64,000 nucleotides of DNA. It comes from Lingula anatina (taxonomy: Eukaryota; Brachiopoda; Lingulata; Lingulida; Lingulidae). The position numbers and the translations under genes are program-made. The notes under the pieces were generated by a model, which ran no database searches, had not been told where the DNA came from, and saw nothing but the letters and a program-made list of their open reading frames with translations. The stretch lies in NCBI RefSeq assembly GCF_001039355.2, contig NW_019775553.1, positions 41,729 through 105,728 of the forward strand, written 5' to 3'. Shown here one piece after another: positions 36,514-49,661 of this stretch (its first letter is position 1; each line of letters begins with the position of its first letter).

Positions 36514-39500
36514 ATGAGAACGTTGCCTGTAAACATGGCCACATTGCGAAGGTCGTTTCGTTTATGTGGTCGGTTCTCCCATTTATACACTCGTTGTCAG
36601 GGTAAACTACCACTCCACAGAAGATGCATGTCGGTGGTTTCTTGTATAGATCGTAAGTATTAGTTACACGTGGTTCATATCACCAAATAGTCGCTATGCA
36701 ATATTAATCAACTTTTCGTTCGTGTTGTGTAACTTACTAACTACACCTTTAACTTTGCCACTGAGGGTGGCTGAGCTGTTGGAGCGGTTGATGGCTGTAA
36801 ATTTCGTATCCATTTACCTTATCCATTTTTGTATCTCGGCATTAACATTTCCAGTTAAGTGACATTTATGTTTAGATACATGATTAAATGTTCAAATATT
36901 GAAAGTGCACCTTAATTCATGTCAGAGTGTTCTACATGTATTTATACAGCAGTTCATTATTATATATACATAGTGTCAGAACAATGGGATAATTATGTGC
37001 ACCTGGTTGTGCCGTTCTCATAAGCTAGCTCTGTGTAGCAGTCTGATTATTATTATTATTGAATTATTATTTTTTATTTAAATTTCTTGGCTCTTTGTAC
37101 ATGTATGATGATTGTTATTTCATATGTTATAGCATCTATGGGATTAAATGAAGAACAGCAGCAGATCCAGAAATTAGCAAAAGACTTTGCTGCTAATGAG
37201 ATGTCTCCTCACATGGCTCAGTGGGACCAGGAAGTAAGAGAATGTATTTGAACCTAGAAAATTGAAGGAAGAAATATTTGAAATTATTCCCTGTAACATC
37301 CTCCATTTTGCTTTAGTGAGATTATGTTATTGGTCAGCACTATAAATACGGTATGACTGAAATGCGCAATACACCGCAATACAGCGCAACACAGCGCAAT
37401 ACACTTCAAAAATCAAATCCAGTTGCAATTACACTAAAGAAATGACCATTCCCAGCAAAGTAGGGTGATATAAAAACAACCTATATTACTAGGTAAGTAA
37501 TATCGTTGATATAACTTAACAAATCAGCAAGACTTTTATATTGTCCTGTTGGCAGCCATGTTGGCGAGTGGCTCTTCTTGGATATATTACTGGCCAAGAA
37601 GAGCTACTCGCCAACATAGCGGCTGACAAAACAATGAAAAAATTGTCAAGTTGTATCAGCAATATTAATTACTATGTACTATATTTTGCTTTTATATCAC
37701 CCTATTTTATTTGAGATTACCATTTCCTGTGTTTACTTGCAACTGGACTTGTGTTATCAAGTGTATTGCGCTGTGTTGCGCTGTATTGCAGTGTATTGCG
37801 CATTTCAGTCACACCCCTATAAATATCTACTTTGGTTGATACTTTTAAATTGGCATTTGCAAAGAAATGTTCTGTATAGTGTGTTATGTGTTGTATTTTT
37901 TTTAAATCTGTTCTAAAACTAGGATGTAGATAGCAGAGTACATTTTCAGGAAATTTTCCCCGTAGATGTGCTGAAGAAAGCTGCTGCACTTGGCTTTGGT
38001 GCTGTTTATTGCCAAGAAGAGTTTGGTGGAAGTGGACTTAGTCGTCTGGATGCATCAATAATATTTGAGGCTCTCTCACAGGGCTGTGCCAGCACAACAG
38101 CTTACCTCAGTATACACAAGTAGGGTACTAACACACACATATATCACAAGGATAGATATTCTATAAATGAAATCTAAAAATTCATTTGTCATTAGTCAAA
38201 CTTTAAATATTGATTTTATGTTTGTTTGTTTAGGAGAGCTTTATGAGAAATTTGTAAATTTTAGTTTGGTATGGACAGTCTGCAGGTAGATCTACATCCT
38301 TACAACAAATCTTGGACATAATAACGTAATTTTGTCCATGAACAAATATAGTCTACTGTATATCTGATTTTAATTTTTGACATTTCATCCACTGTTGAAA
38401 ATCAGACCCAAAGTAAAATAATAAGGCCAGTATTTGTATGTTGTATGTTGTATGAAACTATTGAAGTGAATTTCCGTTCCAGCATGTGTGCCTGGATGGT
38501 AGACACATTTGGAGATGATACACAGAGAGAGCAGTGGCTGCCAAATATGGCCTCCATGGAAACCTTAGCTTCATACTGTCTCACAGAGCCAGGTAACTTT
38601 TTTACTTTTTAAATAAATAAATAAGTATTTCAGTATTCTTTATGCAAAAGCTCAGTTATTTCAGTGTCACTAGTACATCACAGGCAGTTTTACTTCTTAC
38701 TCTTATATAGAGGTCTGTACAATGTAGATGGGTGGAGTTGGGTGGGAAACTGTCTGTCATGAATTTGAATTTAGGAGTACATCTGAGTTGTTATTGGGTT
38801 TTGTTGTAAAAATTTACACTTTTTTTAGAAATAGAACCCCCCCCCCCCCCCCTCCTTGAAATTACTGGCTACAGACATTTGACAGGATATAAATACGTAT
38901 GCAAAGTATGAAAAATGTACCAAAAAGTGTTAAATATTAATATTGTCTGTGTGAATTATGGTATTTACTTGATGTGGTTTCAAACCAAAATTTTCTGTTG
39001 AATTCTAGGAAGTGGAAGTGATGCTGCATCTCTTTCTACCACTGCCAAAGTGGATGGAGATCATTTTATTTTGAATGGCACTAAGGTACTGGTGTTTTTT
39101 CTACCCCATGATATATGTACAAAAGACAATTTAATCATTGCTTATATAGGGGATTTGTCTTAGTTGTCATGTGTTCCTTGTCATTCTTTTACATGTACTT
39201 TGAAGGCAGAAAAGCATAATATTCTATAACGTTACAAATGTGGCACTTCCCTTATGTATTCAGAAAGAGTCTAGGTGATATTGGTGATTTAATTAAAGTT
39301 TTGTTTCCCATTGTCAGGTATTTAAAAGTGGTGGAGGAGACACAGATGTGTACATTGTGATGTGTAGGACTGGGGATAAAGGACCTGGTGGAATCTCATG
39401 TCTAATGGTGGAGAAAGGCTCTCCAGGACTACATTTTGGTAAAAAGGAGAAAAAGGTGATCTTTAGATGTTAGCTGATTGGTAAATTTTAACATTTGTCT

Positions 39501-42500
39501 ATTTCAGTTAAAAGATTGTTCTCTTTGCCCTGAAGTATCGTCATGAGTGCTTATCCAGGAGCTTTGTATTTTCTGCAGGATGGCTACAAAATATAACGTG
39601 AATTGCAGTGTGCAAAAAGTTGATTGTGAGTAGTTTGTCCATTGATTTCTGTATTATTCCTTTGTTTTCTGATGTGTACAGTTAGGCTGGAACTCTCAGC
39701 CCACCCGTGCTGTGATATTTGAAGACTGTAAGGTGCCAAGGACAAACCTGCTGGGAGGAGAAGGGAATGGGTTTAAAATAGCAATGAAAGGTCTCAATGG
39801 TGGGAGGATAAATATAGGTATTATTTTCAACATCTCCCAAATCCATATGGAATGATTTTTTTATAAATTCTCTTTTTCTGTAGATATTTTAGAAAGTAAA
39901 TTTCTTGTACAATGTTAATATAAAGAATTCATTAACAAGAATGATTAAACTGATCGACAGAAATTAACTGTTAAACCAGCTTTCTAAAATCAAAACATAT
40001 CTTAATGATAAATTTGTTTTTGGGGCATTTTAACTTAAGTATGTTCGATCTATTCATATATGTGCCATTTCCCATAGTTATATTTTTTAAATGTCACAGT
40101 TTCTGTAAAAACACTTGTTTCCATGGATTCATGCTTACCAGTGTATGAAATGGCCGCCTGCCCGCCAGCCCGAGGCTGGTAACTTTCAGGCCGGGCGGGT
40201 AAGAGTTGCAGATTACCCGCCCGACGGGCTGGCTATTTTTACAGCCTATTTTCACCTTTTATTTTGTCTATGTTCACAAGCGATTTCAGCAAACTATCAA
40301 ATAAACTCACTGTTTTCACCCACTTTTATAGAAGCAAAGAACTAACCATAGCTTGCAATCGAACGCTCGTATCGAAATGTAACCAAAAGTCTCCCTCTCA
40401 GTGGCCTCGTTTTCGAAGTTCCGTCTGTGTGATATGAAGTTGAAAGACAATTTGAAACGAGGCACATTGTTCTTAACCAGCTTCAGTGCACAGCAGATAA
40501 CGTTACGTCATTGTTTTGTGTAGAGGAGATACCGCGAGCAGCAATTTGTAGGTCGAGAGTAATAAAAATGTGAAAGTATAAAAAGTTATGATATTGATTA
40601 AATAGACTTATAGGTACATGAAGTGCTTATAATCAACAGTAATACAACGGAGGCAAATTAAAGGAGAATTTTACAAAAAAATTGAATCCCAAAATTATGA
40701 GTGAACGTACGAGTTTACGCCGTGCGTCAGATGTAGTTCTTTTCCCACGTGCTTTCATCTTGGGCTGTCAAAAATGAAAAAAATTCTATCAAGTCCGATA
40801 GAGAAGTCCACAAAAGAAAAACAATTGAGGAAAGAAATAAAATTAACAAAGATTACGACAGAACCAAACTAAAGAGAACAAATTGGGACCAATGGAAAGG
40901 TGATTTCGATTTGCAATTAGTCGAGCGGCAACATTTTTTGTAAAACCGTAACTCGAAAGTATCACGCATTGCGACCGAGCGCAAGCATCTCGATCCAATA
41001 ACTCGCCCATACTCGCCCCATATAATATATTGTAGCCTCTATGTGATATATATAGCTTTTCTCAATAAGCAATGCTTTCGAGATACGGGGCCCTGCAGGA
41101 CTGTCTATGGGCCATTAGCGTGCAGGACTGTTCCCGATCGCTTTTTAAAGCTTAAAAGCGATATTCAAAGGGACCCTACATGCTAAATTCTTTCTTCTTT
41201 ATTGTTAGCACAGAGATCGATTTATTTGACAACAATATATATATTTGGTCATACTTGTTGCTATACAGAAAAGCAAAATTATAATCAAATGATATCACGG
41301 AATCGGAATAAAAGTTATGAACAAATTATTGAAGAAGAAATGATACAGCTTGCAGGGTGAACATAAACTGAATTGACTACCCCCGCCCTCCCCCGCCCGC
41401 TCAAGGGCCCTGAACATTTTTGGTATTTTAGATGGTGAATGGTGCCATTTGGTATGGTTTAGAACTATGATTCAACTAGTGAAAGAGGTGAGTTTTTTTA
41501 CAGAAATTAAAAGGGGGACGTCAGGAGCCCCCTGACCCCCTCTAAATCCAACACTGACAAGGTATCATTCAGTAGAAAATCCAAACAATTTCTAAATTTC
41601 CATGCATAAGGCACGATATTGCCCTTTCATTACTTTCATGCTCTCCCAAGAATGCATTCTAGACCCCCTCAGCATACCTCTCTTAACTCTAGGGGTTATC
41701 ATAACTAGGGCAGGTAACTACATGGCCGGGCTGGTAACTTCTCAGAGTTACCTGCCCGGCGGTCTGGCTAGTAATTTCCTTGAATTTCATACACTGNCTA
41801 GATCGTTCAATGAGTCATTGAGTGCGGGCTTTAAATTTGATTGGCGGGCGGTGGGGGCAATCAAATGTGGTCAGAGGTAACTTGACACGATGAAGATAGG
41901 CTATTGTGAAGAGGTTAGTGTCAAGTTATCTCTGAAGCTCAGGGTGGTCAACAGTCATATTTATTTTATTTAATGCTAATTTGAACCCGATTCTGTCCAA
42001 TTTCAGTACCTTCAGTTTAAAATAGCAGAAATGGCCACCAGCCTGGTCACCTCAAGGTTGTTGGTGCGGCAGGCGGCAGTGGCACTACAGAACAATGCCC
42101 CTGAGGCTGTGTCCCTGTGCTCCATGGCTAAGTTACACACAACTGAAGAATGCTTTCAGGTATGGGGTAAAGTCCAAGCTTTTTAAAGTTAAAACTCTCA
42201 CACTGATTTCAACAAATTCTGACAGTGAATGTAGATGACAGGCAGTGTCAGGGCTGCCAAAACTGAAGAAGTGTGTGAGATATGTTCCCTCGCATGCTCA
42301 AAACACTTGCGTATCGGGAAACTGCTGACATAAAGGCAATTAAAAATGCCAGTGTCTCAGAGACTTGTCAGACCCACCACATCTGACTTGCATTTACAAA
42401 AACTTTTGAAAAAACATTTGAGGTCATTAAAGCTGATATTGCATGTTGAACAAATACCTTTCATAATATATTCATTAAAAAAGTAAAATTACTAATACAT

Positions 42501-43327
42501 ATTGAACTCTGTATCTTCTATTAAAATTTGTGGCAACTATTGTCCATCGTTTTGGCCTTTTAAAGTCAAATGTAAAACAATGACAGAGGCATTTCAATAA
42601 TTTTAAAATGTTGTTTCAAAATTCTAACAGTTCGTGTAAGTGAAATATTTTATTTTAAGATGTAAAATGTTGGGTAGATTCAGAAAAACTCAAACACTAT
42701 GCCAAACTCACCATCCAGCATGTTTAAACATATTTTGTGTATGAAAGTGTTCTCACTTTTTGATATATTACTGAACTCTTTTGTTGGAATTTGACGACAT
42801 ATTAATCTTTGTTTCCTCCCAAAGGTGTGCGACCAAGCATTACAGCTATTTGGAGGATATGGTTATCTCAAAGACTACTCAGTGCAACAGTACATGAGGG
42901 ATATAAGGGTGCACAGGATACTAGAAGGTAAGAATACAACACAGGTTCTGTTTTGATTTTTTCCTCACTCTACTAGACTCATTGATTATAGTTTTTTAAT
43001 GTCTTGCATGTGTTAGAAAACAAATGTAACATTTGGCAAAAATTCTGAATATAGGCCTGCTAAGAACTGATCTAACTTGGAAGCCCAATGTGGTCCAACT
43101 TACTATAAACTGACATCCGATTCCGAATGCCAATTGACATCAGTTGGACCATTTCCAGTTGAAGCAATTTTATCATGACTGTGCCTCTTAATAGTAACAT
43201 TTTTTCACAGTACATTAAAAAATTATATGGTAATGGTCCTGTGTAATCCAACCTGCATGATGTTTCCATTTCAGGTACAAATGAAGTGATGAAGATGTTG
43301 GTTTCAAGAGATGTGCTCAAGGATTAA
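36514..43327 (+). CDS. ACAD8: isobutyryl-CoA dehydrogenase, mitochondrial (copy B; one internal exon missing at a gap)
   Basis: Exons 36514-36652, 37133-37233, 37950-38119, 38483-38592, 39009-39085, 39318-39455, 39682-39817, 42007-42159, 42825-42927 and 43275-43327. The enzyme oxidises isobutyryl-CoA to methacrylyl-CoA in mitochondrial valine breakdown, using FAD and passing electrons to ETF. Visible features are an Arg-rich presequence, the acyl-CoA dehydrogenase signature [13 protein letters not shown] (exons 4-5), [13 protein letters not shown]-like sequence (exon 7), the second signature [20 protein letters not shown] (exon 10), and the catalytic Glu of RILEGTNEVM (codon 42924-42926). Exon 7 ends in phase 1 and the next found exon starts in phase 0. 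About 33 family residues (the SLGAAHASV to FGEPLASNQ part in human) are absent and probably lie in the N at 41797. With that exon the protein would be about 426 residues (human 415). First in-frame ATG 36514; alternative 36535. Confidence 0.93.
37349..37817. mobile_element. 469-bp full-length foldback element with 8-bp target duplication (copy B only)
   Basis: TATAAATA at 37341-37348 is repeated at 37818-37825. Between them lies an almost entirely inverted repeat. The left arm begins CGGTATGACTGAAATGCGCA; the right arm, on the other strand, begins GGGGTGTGACTGAAATGCGC. The arms match down to a short centre near 37590 (GTTGGCGAGTGGCTCTTCTT against its complement). Subterminal GCGCAATACA-like words recur several times in each arm. 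Copy A has the undisturbed site with one TATAAATA at 24210-24217. An 8-bp duplication suits the hAT superfamily, though the extreme ends do not match each other perfectly. No coding frame. Confidence 0.9.
38837..38854. repeat. 18-bp poly-C tract in an ACAD8 intron
   Basis: Eighteen C residues in intron 4, then TCCTTG. Homopolymers of this length break sequencing reads, but no gap occurs here. Confidence 0.9.
40139..41796. mobile_element. 1.66-kb DNA transposon with 13-bp terminal inverted repeats in ACAD8 intron 7/8
   Basis: Left end CAGTGTATGAAAT (40139-40151) and right end ATTTCATACACTG (41784-41796) are perfect complements. Inside each end are GC-rich palindromic words: GGCCGGGCGGGTAA and TTACCCGCCCG at the left, GGCCGGGCTGGTAACT and GTTACCTGCCCGGC at the right. 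The interior is CpG-rich against a CpG-poor intron. One 64-codon open frame (40749-40943, Lys/Arg-rich) is not recognisable as a transposase. CAGTG termini occur in hAT-like and CACTA-like families, but the right target site is lost because an N follows at 41797, so the family is open. Confidence 0.75.
41797..41797. other. single-N assembly joint in ACAD8 (copy B)
   Basis: The N directly follows the terminal base of the 40139-41796 transposon. One conserved ACAD8 exon (about 101 nt, by phase) is missing between exon 7 and the exon at 42007, so sequence is probably lost here. Confidence 0.85.
41872..41934. repeat. 17-bp inverted repeat
   Basis: CAGAGGTAACTTGACAC (41872-41888) and GTGTCAAGTTATCTCTG (41918-41934) pair with one mismatch around a 29-nt loop, just to the right of the N. 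It may be an end of another small element. GGCGGGCGGTGGGGGC precedes it. Confidence 0.6.
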
Positions 43328-43341
43328 AAATAAGATTTCAT

Positions 43342-43500
43342 GGGCAGATAGGGAGTGGCTTGAGTATTCCAGCAGACTTTCATAATTTTTCAAGTTTACA
43401 TTGATGGGTTTCTGATTTTTTCTGTTGGAAGACGGTCAAATATGGCGGATGGATCAACAAAGATAATTTGGAAGAATGTCAGAAAATATCTTTGGATCTG
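43342..43500 (+). repeat. dispersed repeat, copy 3, in the ACAD8 3' UTR (copy B)
   Basis: Allelic to 25306-25466 and homologous to 6705-6889. A candidate ACAD8 polyadenylation signal AATAAA follows at 43713-43718. Confidence 0.7.
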
Positions 43501-45550
43501 TTTTTTTATGTCAAAATGAACATAAAGTATTGCCTAGGCAGCTATAGTTGTTTTCAGTATTTGAAATGTGCTTAGCATTTCAACCAGTGCTAGTCATTTG
43601 CTCAGTAGATATGTTCATGCTTACCTGTGAAATCATGACAAAAAATTCGAGGGTTTCAGAAGCAAACACTTGTACTATGTAAGACTGGTGACAGCTTCAC
43701 TGTGATTATGATAATAAAATTTGTTTTTAACAATAATCCACACAACCATCACATCAGTGATGATCTCTGAAATGAAACAACACTCAAAAAGCACAGGAGT
43801 TCAAGTGTTAGGGGAACCATCATATGGATGGAACTGTAAAAGGCATAATGAACAAAGCCTACAGCATTATATTTATTGATCATGCACCATAATTTTAGGT
43901 ATAATTTTTATGACAAATTGTGAGAATATTTCATACCTATGCAAAATAAACTATTAATAATGATAAAGCATTTGTCATCAAAATTTACATTACATAGATG
44001 AAGGTACTGATTTCTATGAAAATTGTAAAAACGACCATGTCAGACAACTTGGCATTTGTATGAACAAGTACTTTGGAACTCTATGTTTATCACAAAGATA
44101 GGAACTGCCCTAATATTAATATGTGACTACAACAAGGCACTGGTTTTACCAGGATTACAAATACATAATTCAGATTGACTTGCTAACCTTGACATACAAC
44201 GTCTCCACAACGATATGATGGTTAAACATCTGTAACTTAATTCTGTAAGTTATAACATGTTTCACTACAAACAGAATCCTAAAAACTATAAAGACATTAC
44301 AAGTTATATAAATGTTGACAAACAGCATTATTAAATTTTAAAAATGTTTTGAATGTAACATGACTTTCAATTAATGTTTGACAAAAAACTGAAACTGGTG
44401 CCAATAAGGCATTAATTGAATGATGTACAACAGGACTATTTGCAATTTCAAAGAGGGTTCTTTTCTATAAAAAAAAAAAAGTGGACATTCTTACCCAGTT
44501 TATTGGCCCAACCTGAGAAATGGAATCAAACCTAAAATGCAATTGGCATTCAAAATGGACCTGTTCTGGGATGGTTCTTTGTACCTTGCCTACAGGCCTG
44601 ATCTGATGAAATGTCTCCATACTAAGATATATAACAATCATAAATGAAGCAATAAGCCTGGTGTACTTTTTGACTTAAAAATCAAAATAAAGTTCTACTA
44701 AAATCAAAATAAAGCTTTGTTAAAAAAATCAACATCAAGATACGTTGAAAAATCAAAATGAAGCTTGAGAGATAACATCTGTGATACAAAACTACTGGAA
44801 AAATTACATCACTGTCTAACTGAAAGACAACCAGCATGACTATGATATCTTGCAAAATCAACACCTAAGGCAATGGATTGCTGGAGACTAGCATAAAATG
44901 ATGATATGGTCCAGTCATTTCTACATCAATAAAAGTAAAACATATTTCAATTAATTCAAAATGCTGTAGAGGAACCTTTTTGTTGATTCATTAATTATAA
45001 AGTCTTGTTTCTCATCATGAACTGTCACTATTGTTGTGCTTCAGTTTTGTTTTTTAGACAAATAATTACACATACATATGTATTGCTACACAAAAATCTC
45101 TTCACTTCACCTCTGAGTACTGGTACATAATTTCAGTCACATCCCCTGACTCACATATTATAAATCATGCATATAATTAGATATAATTTCACATTTGGTA
45201 AAAATATCCTATCCATAAATACACTTTTAAACTGCTGTACTGTACTGTACACCTGAAGTCTGTATGAATGAGCAAATCATAAATCATTTAAAAACAGGTT
45301 TTCATAGTACTATTCAATAAAAAAAAATCTAACATACAAATGATATAGAATACAATGTAAAATTGCTGCTTCTTTAGTTTGTATAGTCATGGAAATATTC
45401 TTGTAATGTCAATCAAGTGTCATGTGACCACACAAAATGTCTTTATAAAAATTACAATTAGCACATGGATTCTTTCCATGGAAGTGACATGTGTTAGATG
45501 TGACAAAATTGTGACAGAAGTGACAAAATTGCATTAGTTGCACCTGGAGG
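43501..45550. other. ACAD8-CUEDC2 convergent intergenic or 3' UTR DNA, copy B
   Basis: Non-coding counterpart of 25467-27847. It lacks the 276-bp MITE; the empty AAAAT site is at 45434-45438. No exon seen. Confidence 0.6.
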
Positions 45551-48500
45551 TCAATGAAATCTGTATTTCCTGGCTGGTTTCAGATTTACATAAGTCTTTT
45601 TCATTTCTTCAGAGTCATCTCTCTTGACTTCAGAGAATTTCTCTCCTCTTTTGCTCACTACCTGGCTGTCTCTGTACATAACAAGCTTCTTAGGCTCCTA
45701 AAAAGTTGTTTAATAAGAAAGATTTCTGTATAGCATTTAAAGAATTCCTATTTTTGCCATCATGAATGGAACGTTATCTTACCAGTTACATTTACTAAGA
45801 TTATGTAATGGCAAATTGCTGTATATCTTTTTTATTTGTTAGCAATGCTTTACTAGTATTTAATATAGAAATTACCAACATGCAAGGTGCATTCAAAAAT
45901 ACAATATTCCAGAAACACACAAACAAATCCTTTTACTTCCACTAAATTTTTCATAAAGTAAAACACAGTGTCAGCCTACTCACCTGTTTGGGTAATGTTG
46001 GTTGATGGGTTCTTTTGTCTTCATCTTCATCCACATACCCATACCTAAATTTGCATAAAACAAAGTGAGCAATTATATTTATGTATAACCTTTCATTCAG
46101 CATCTGGTACCCCACAAAACATGTAGCACAGGAACTGTGGTTTAGTAATCAATAAATGGTTTCACAAGCATTATTATGAGAAGCAGATTATTCCGAATTG
46201 TAAACAAAGGACTCAAATCATGTTCTTGATACAAAAATGTTTTATAGCCAATGCGAGATTTGGAGCACCTTTTCAAAGTCATTTTCATCATGTTTTAGCT
46301 TACCTTGAAACTATTGCATCTTTTATACCATCGGCAGCTACTAATACTGTTGGGTTTCTTTTAGCACTCTTCTTATTTGTCTGATAATAGACAAAATCAA
46401 AATTTATTACATATTTCATAATAAGGAATATTTCAAGTAAGATTTAGTGAATTAAGGAAACAAACTTCTTCAATCCACTAATTTTGACAGACAGTTGACC
46501 TATGTTATCTTCCATAAACATGGATCATCATCTATCATACTCAGCTTCCAATGTTCATTCAAGAGTCTCATTATTGCAAACCTGGATTGTCCTGCTCACT
46601 GGTATTTTAGCTTTGCTCAAAATAATATACAAGGCAATGTTTCACAGCTAAATTTATAACATATAGCAAATTTGCTAAGATAATGAGAAAATTAAATCTT
46701 ATACTGGATCTTATGGTTAAACAGAGATAACGTTTTGTCCTTATCACAAGGCTTCTACAGGTGAACTGAGTTAGAGTCATCACTGGTGTCAGGTGGTGAC
46801 AGGCCTCGTGATATGGTCAAAATACCGTGTCAACTTAAGATCCAGTATTAGATTAAATTTTCTCATTATCTCAGTATAATATAACAGGATGAATCAAAAC
46901 ATTCACTTTGATATACAGCACCCTTTCTATAGTGTCAGAGCTCCACTTTCCCATACATTTCTCCCGACTGCGATAAGAGTAGTCAGAGGGTATTTCAAAT
47001 TACATTCAAAGGGTTTGAAACATTTAACTGAGAATCAAAATAAACCCCTCCCACAACCAATTCCACAATATTACCAATGTCAAGGAAGACAAAAGGTTAA
47101 AACTATCAAAAGACTACATTATGTTTTCTACCTTCTTTGTTAGCTGTTCCCCCGTCTCTATTCTATGTAAAACCAGTTGGACAGCCCTATCAAGGTCCCC
47201 CTCAGCCACCTTGAGGCAGTGAGTGACCTCTATACTGCAGGAAGACGGGAACATTTCTAGTAGTAATGACACCTGAGCTTGTTCTACGTGATCCTAAAAA
47301 TATATATAGATTTGCAATTTAAAACGATTTTATATATGCATTTATGTTATTTTCAAATTTAAAAAAACCTGACAGTTCAAGAAAAAAAGGTGTATAAATT
47401 TTACAATTCAGTTGATTACATACAGACAAAAAAATGTACGAACTTGAGAGTCCAAACTTGGAGCAGCAGCTCCAACTGAATCTACCGAGTCCTCAGATGT
47501 CTCTGATATACTGTGAGCTCGTTTTTGTGATAGGGTTGATGTTGTTGTGGTTTTACTTGTATCTAAATCTGCTGAAACAGACTTGTCCTTTGGCTTTCCA
47601 GGTATATGAAAATTGGAGTTTCTGTCTTCATCTTTATTTGTTGATGTTGCTGTAGTGGGCACTGTAAAAAACAAATGTGAAACAATTAGATATGAAGATG
47701 ACAGTGTGGAAACAGAATGAAAAATATTTAACCAAAATTTTTCCCACTTCACTAATCTTTCAAAAATACATATTTAATTAGACAAAGCATTGTGAACACA
47801 ATAACCTCATGTCCCACAAGTCCAGTCTCAAAACATATCGCCTACCTTCATTCTGAACTTCAGCAAGTCTTTTTGCTAATGTGAATATCCATTCACAAAC
47901 CTTGGAACTGAAAAAAAAAGTCAGTTGAAAGTCATGTGACAGTGTGAAAACCTGGGTTTTAATATCCCAATTAGTAGTGTGTGATTCCATAAAGAGATCA
48001 ATTGTAAACAAAATACTAATATATAATATAGCTTGACTAACATTTGCCAATCAAAGCTGAGATTTGGCAATGTTACTTACAATCTAATCAAGTAATCAAA
48101 AATGGTAATCTGAATGATTGATAAGACTACATTTGCATGATCAAGATTTCATGGTAATCAGTAGTAGCCATTTATAAATGTAAATTCTGTGGGATTGAAA
48201 AATGCCAAGGAGCGAGACCAAAAAAGTATTTATGCCTATCAAACATAAAGCAAAGACCACCGTGAACTTACCTATCTACATCTTCAAATCCTGGTAAATA
48301 TGCAGTGATCATTTCACAGAATTCATCAATATCAAATCCTTCTTCATCAATGCCTTCTGTACCCAAGTCCTCTAATACACTGACTATGTAATTAAGAACT
48401 ATATCATCCACAGCACTGAAATATCAGAGTTATGTATAGATAATACACTTTTAACTGAGCTTCATGTGCCACTACACCCAAGTGTCAATGAGAAGTGTTC

Positions 48501-48977
48501 AAAGCATATCTTGCAAGAGTGTTGCAGTGTATTACTTGACATGCATGTACATATCATGTGAACGTACGGTATATCACATTTAACTGAAAAACATCCCTAA
48601 AACCAAACCAATAAATTATCACCATAAAATGTGTTCATTCATCCATGTTGAAAAATGACAGACATTTTAATTAGTTGACCAAGAAATGTGTTTTTTAAAT
48701 TTTAAATCAAAGATGTAACTCCTAAACCGTTGTAATGAAAATGAGGGTCCGTGTAACAGAAAGTCCACCTTACATTTAGTTATAATGGTTAGGGTTAGCC
48801 AGACCGCAGGGGGTCAATTTCTAGGGTGAGGCTTAGCTGTACAAATTAATGGGAAGCAGACTATCCATGGGGGACTCTCTGTCATGTTACACCAGCACAG
48901 TACCTGATTGAAACACCCGTTGCCTCTTGCTGCAAAAACGTAAATAAAGAATCTTTGACGACTTTCTCCTTACTCAT
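45551..48977 (-). CDS. CUEDC2: CUE domain-containing protein 2, eight exons, complete (copy B)
   Basis: Minus strand. Exons 48904-48977, 48272-48415, 47846-47907, 47444-47661, 47132-47293, 46304-46380, 45984-46044 and 45551-45697 have exactly the same lengths as in copy A, giving 314 residues. It starts [10 protein letters not shown] where copy A starts [10 protein letters not shown]. The linker exon also differs ([13 protein letters not shown] against [13 protein letters not shown]). The CUE domain and the C-terminal [12 protein letters not shown] are unchanged. Its intron 2 lacks the TTAA-flanked transposon and its 3' region lacks the MITE. The same weak donor follows the linker exon. Confidence 0.93.
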
Positions 48978-49661
48978 CTCGGTTTTTGGCCAAGTGTCCT
49001 TATGTTTTACTACATTCAGTTATCTGAAATTAAACATAATTAATTAATGTTAATAAAAATGAAAATAATAAAGCAGATTCAGTGGCACACTGTAACAAAA
49101 TGCCGCAGCAAGTTTAAATTTAACTGCCTTACTTCAACTAGCCCAAAGATAGTGCCCTTGACTCTTTTCTTCAAAACATTTCACGTACTTAATTAATTTC
49201 AAACCATCTGTTCGTTTACCTGCAGTAGCTGAGCAGGTGTACGTATTGGAACAATCCGTTGTCCACACTCAAGAAAAGCACCAAACTGCACATAAGAAAC
49301 ACCTTAATTATAAATATCCCTTGTTATCTTGGTAGCAAAACAATACAAAGTTCACATTTTGCAAAATAATAAAACTAAACACATATTCGCGAGCTTTCTT
49401 TTTGCAAAACACCCGCTGCATTGAAACTACCAAAAATAGGTTTAGCTTTAAAGAACGACATACAATCAACAATACATGTAGTGTATTAAGATACAAAATC
49501 ATCCCATCTTTGGTTTTATTGCTCATATAAGATTATTATGTACTCATCGTGATGATTTATTATAATTAATTTTAAATACGTAAAGATACTTAAGATACAT
49601 GCTTGCCTTTGTTGATGTCGTTCACCTCTAACGTACTCATTGGTGGCAACGTGTACTCAAG
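48978..49661. promoter_or_regulatory. shared bidirectional promoter region CUEDC2 / TTLL12 (copy B)
   Basis: 684 bp between the two start codons. It is homologous to 31913-32592 with small indels, including extra CATCTGTTCGTTTACCTGCA-like sequence near 49205 that copy A lacks. Confidence 0.6.

Noticed and set aside
40749-40943. Lys/Arg-rich 64-codon frame as a transposase fragment
   Set aside because: Lies inside the CAGTG-ended element but shows no catalytic or DNA-binding motif I can name.
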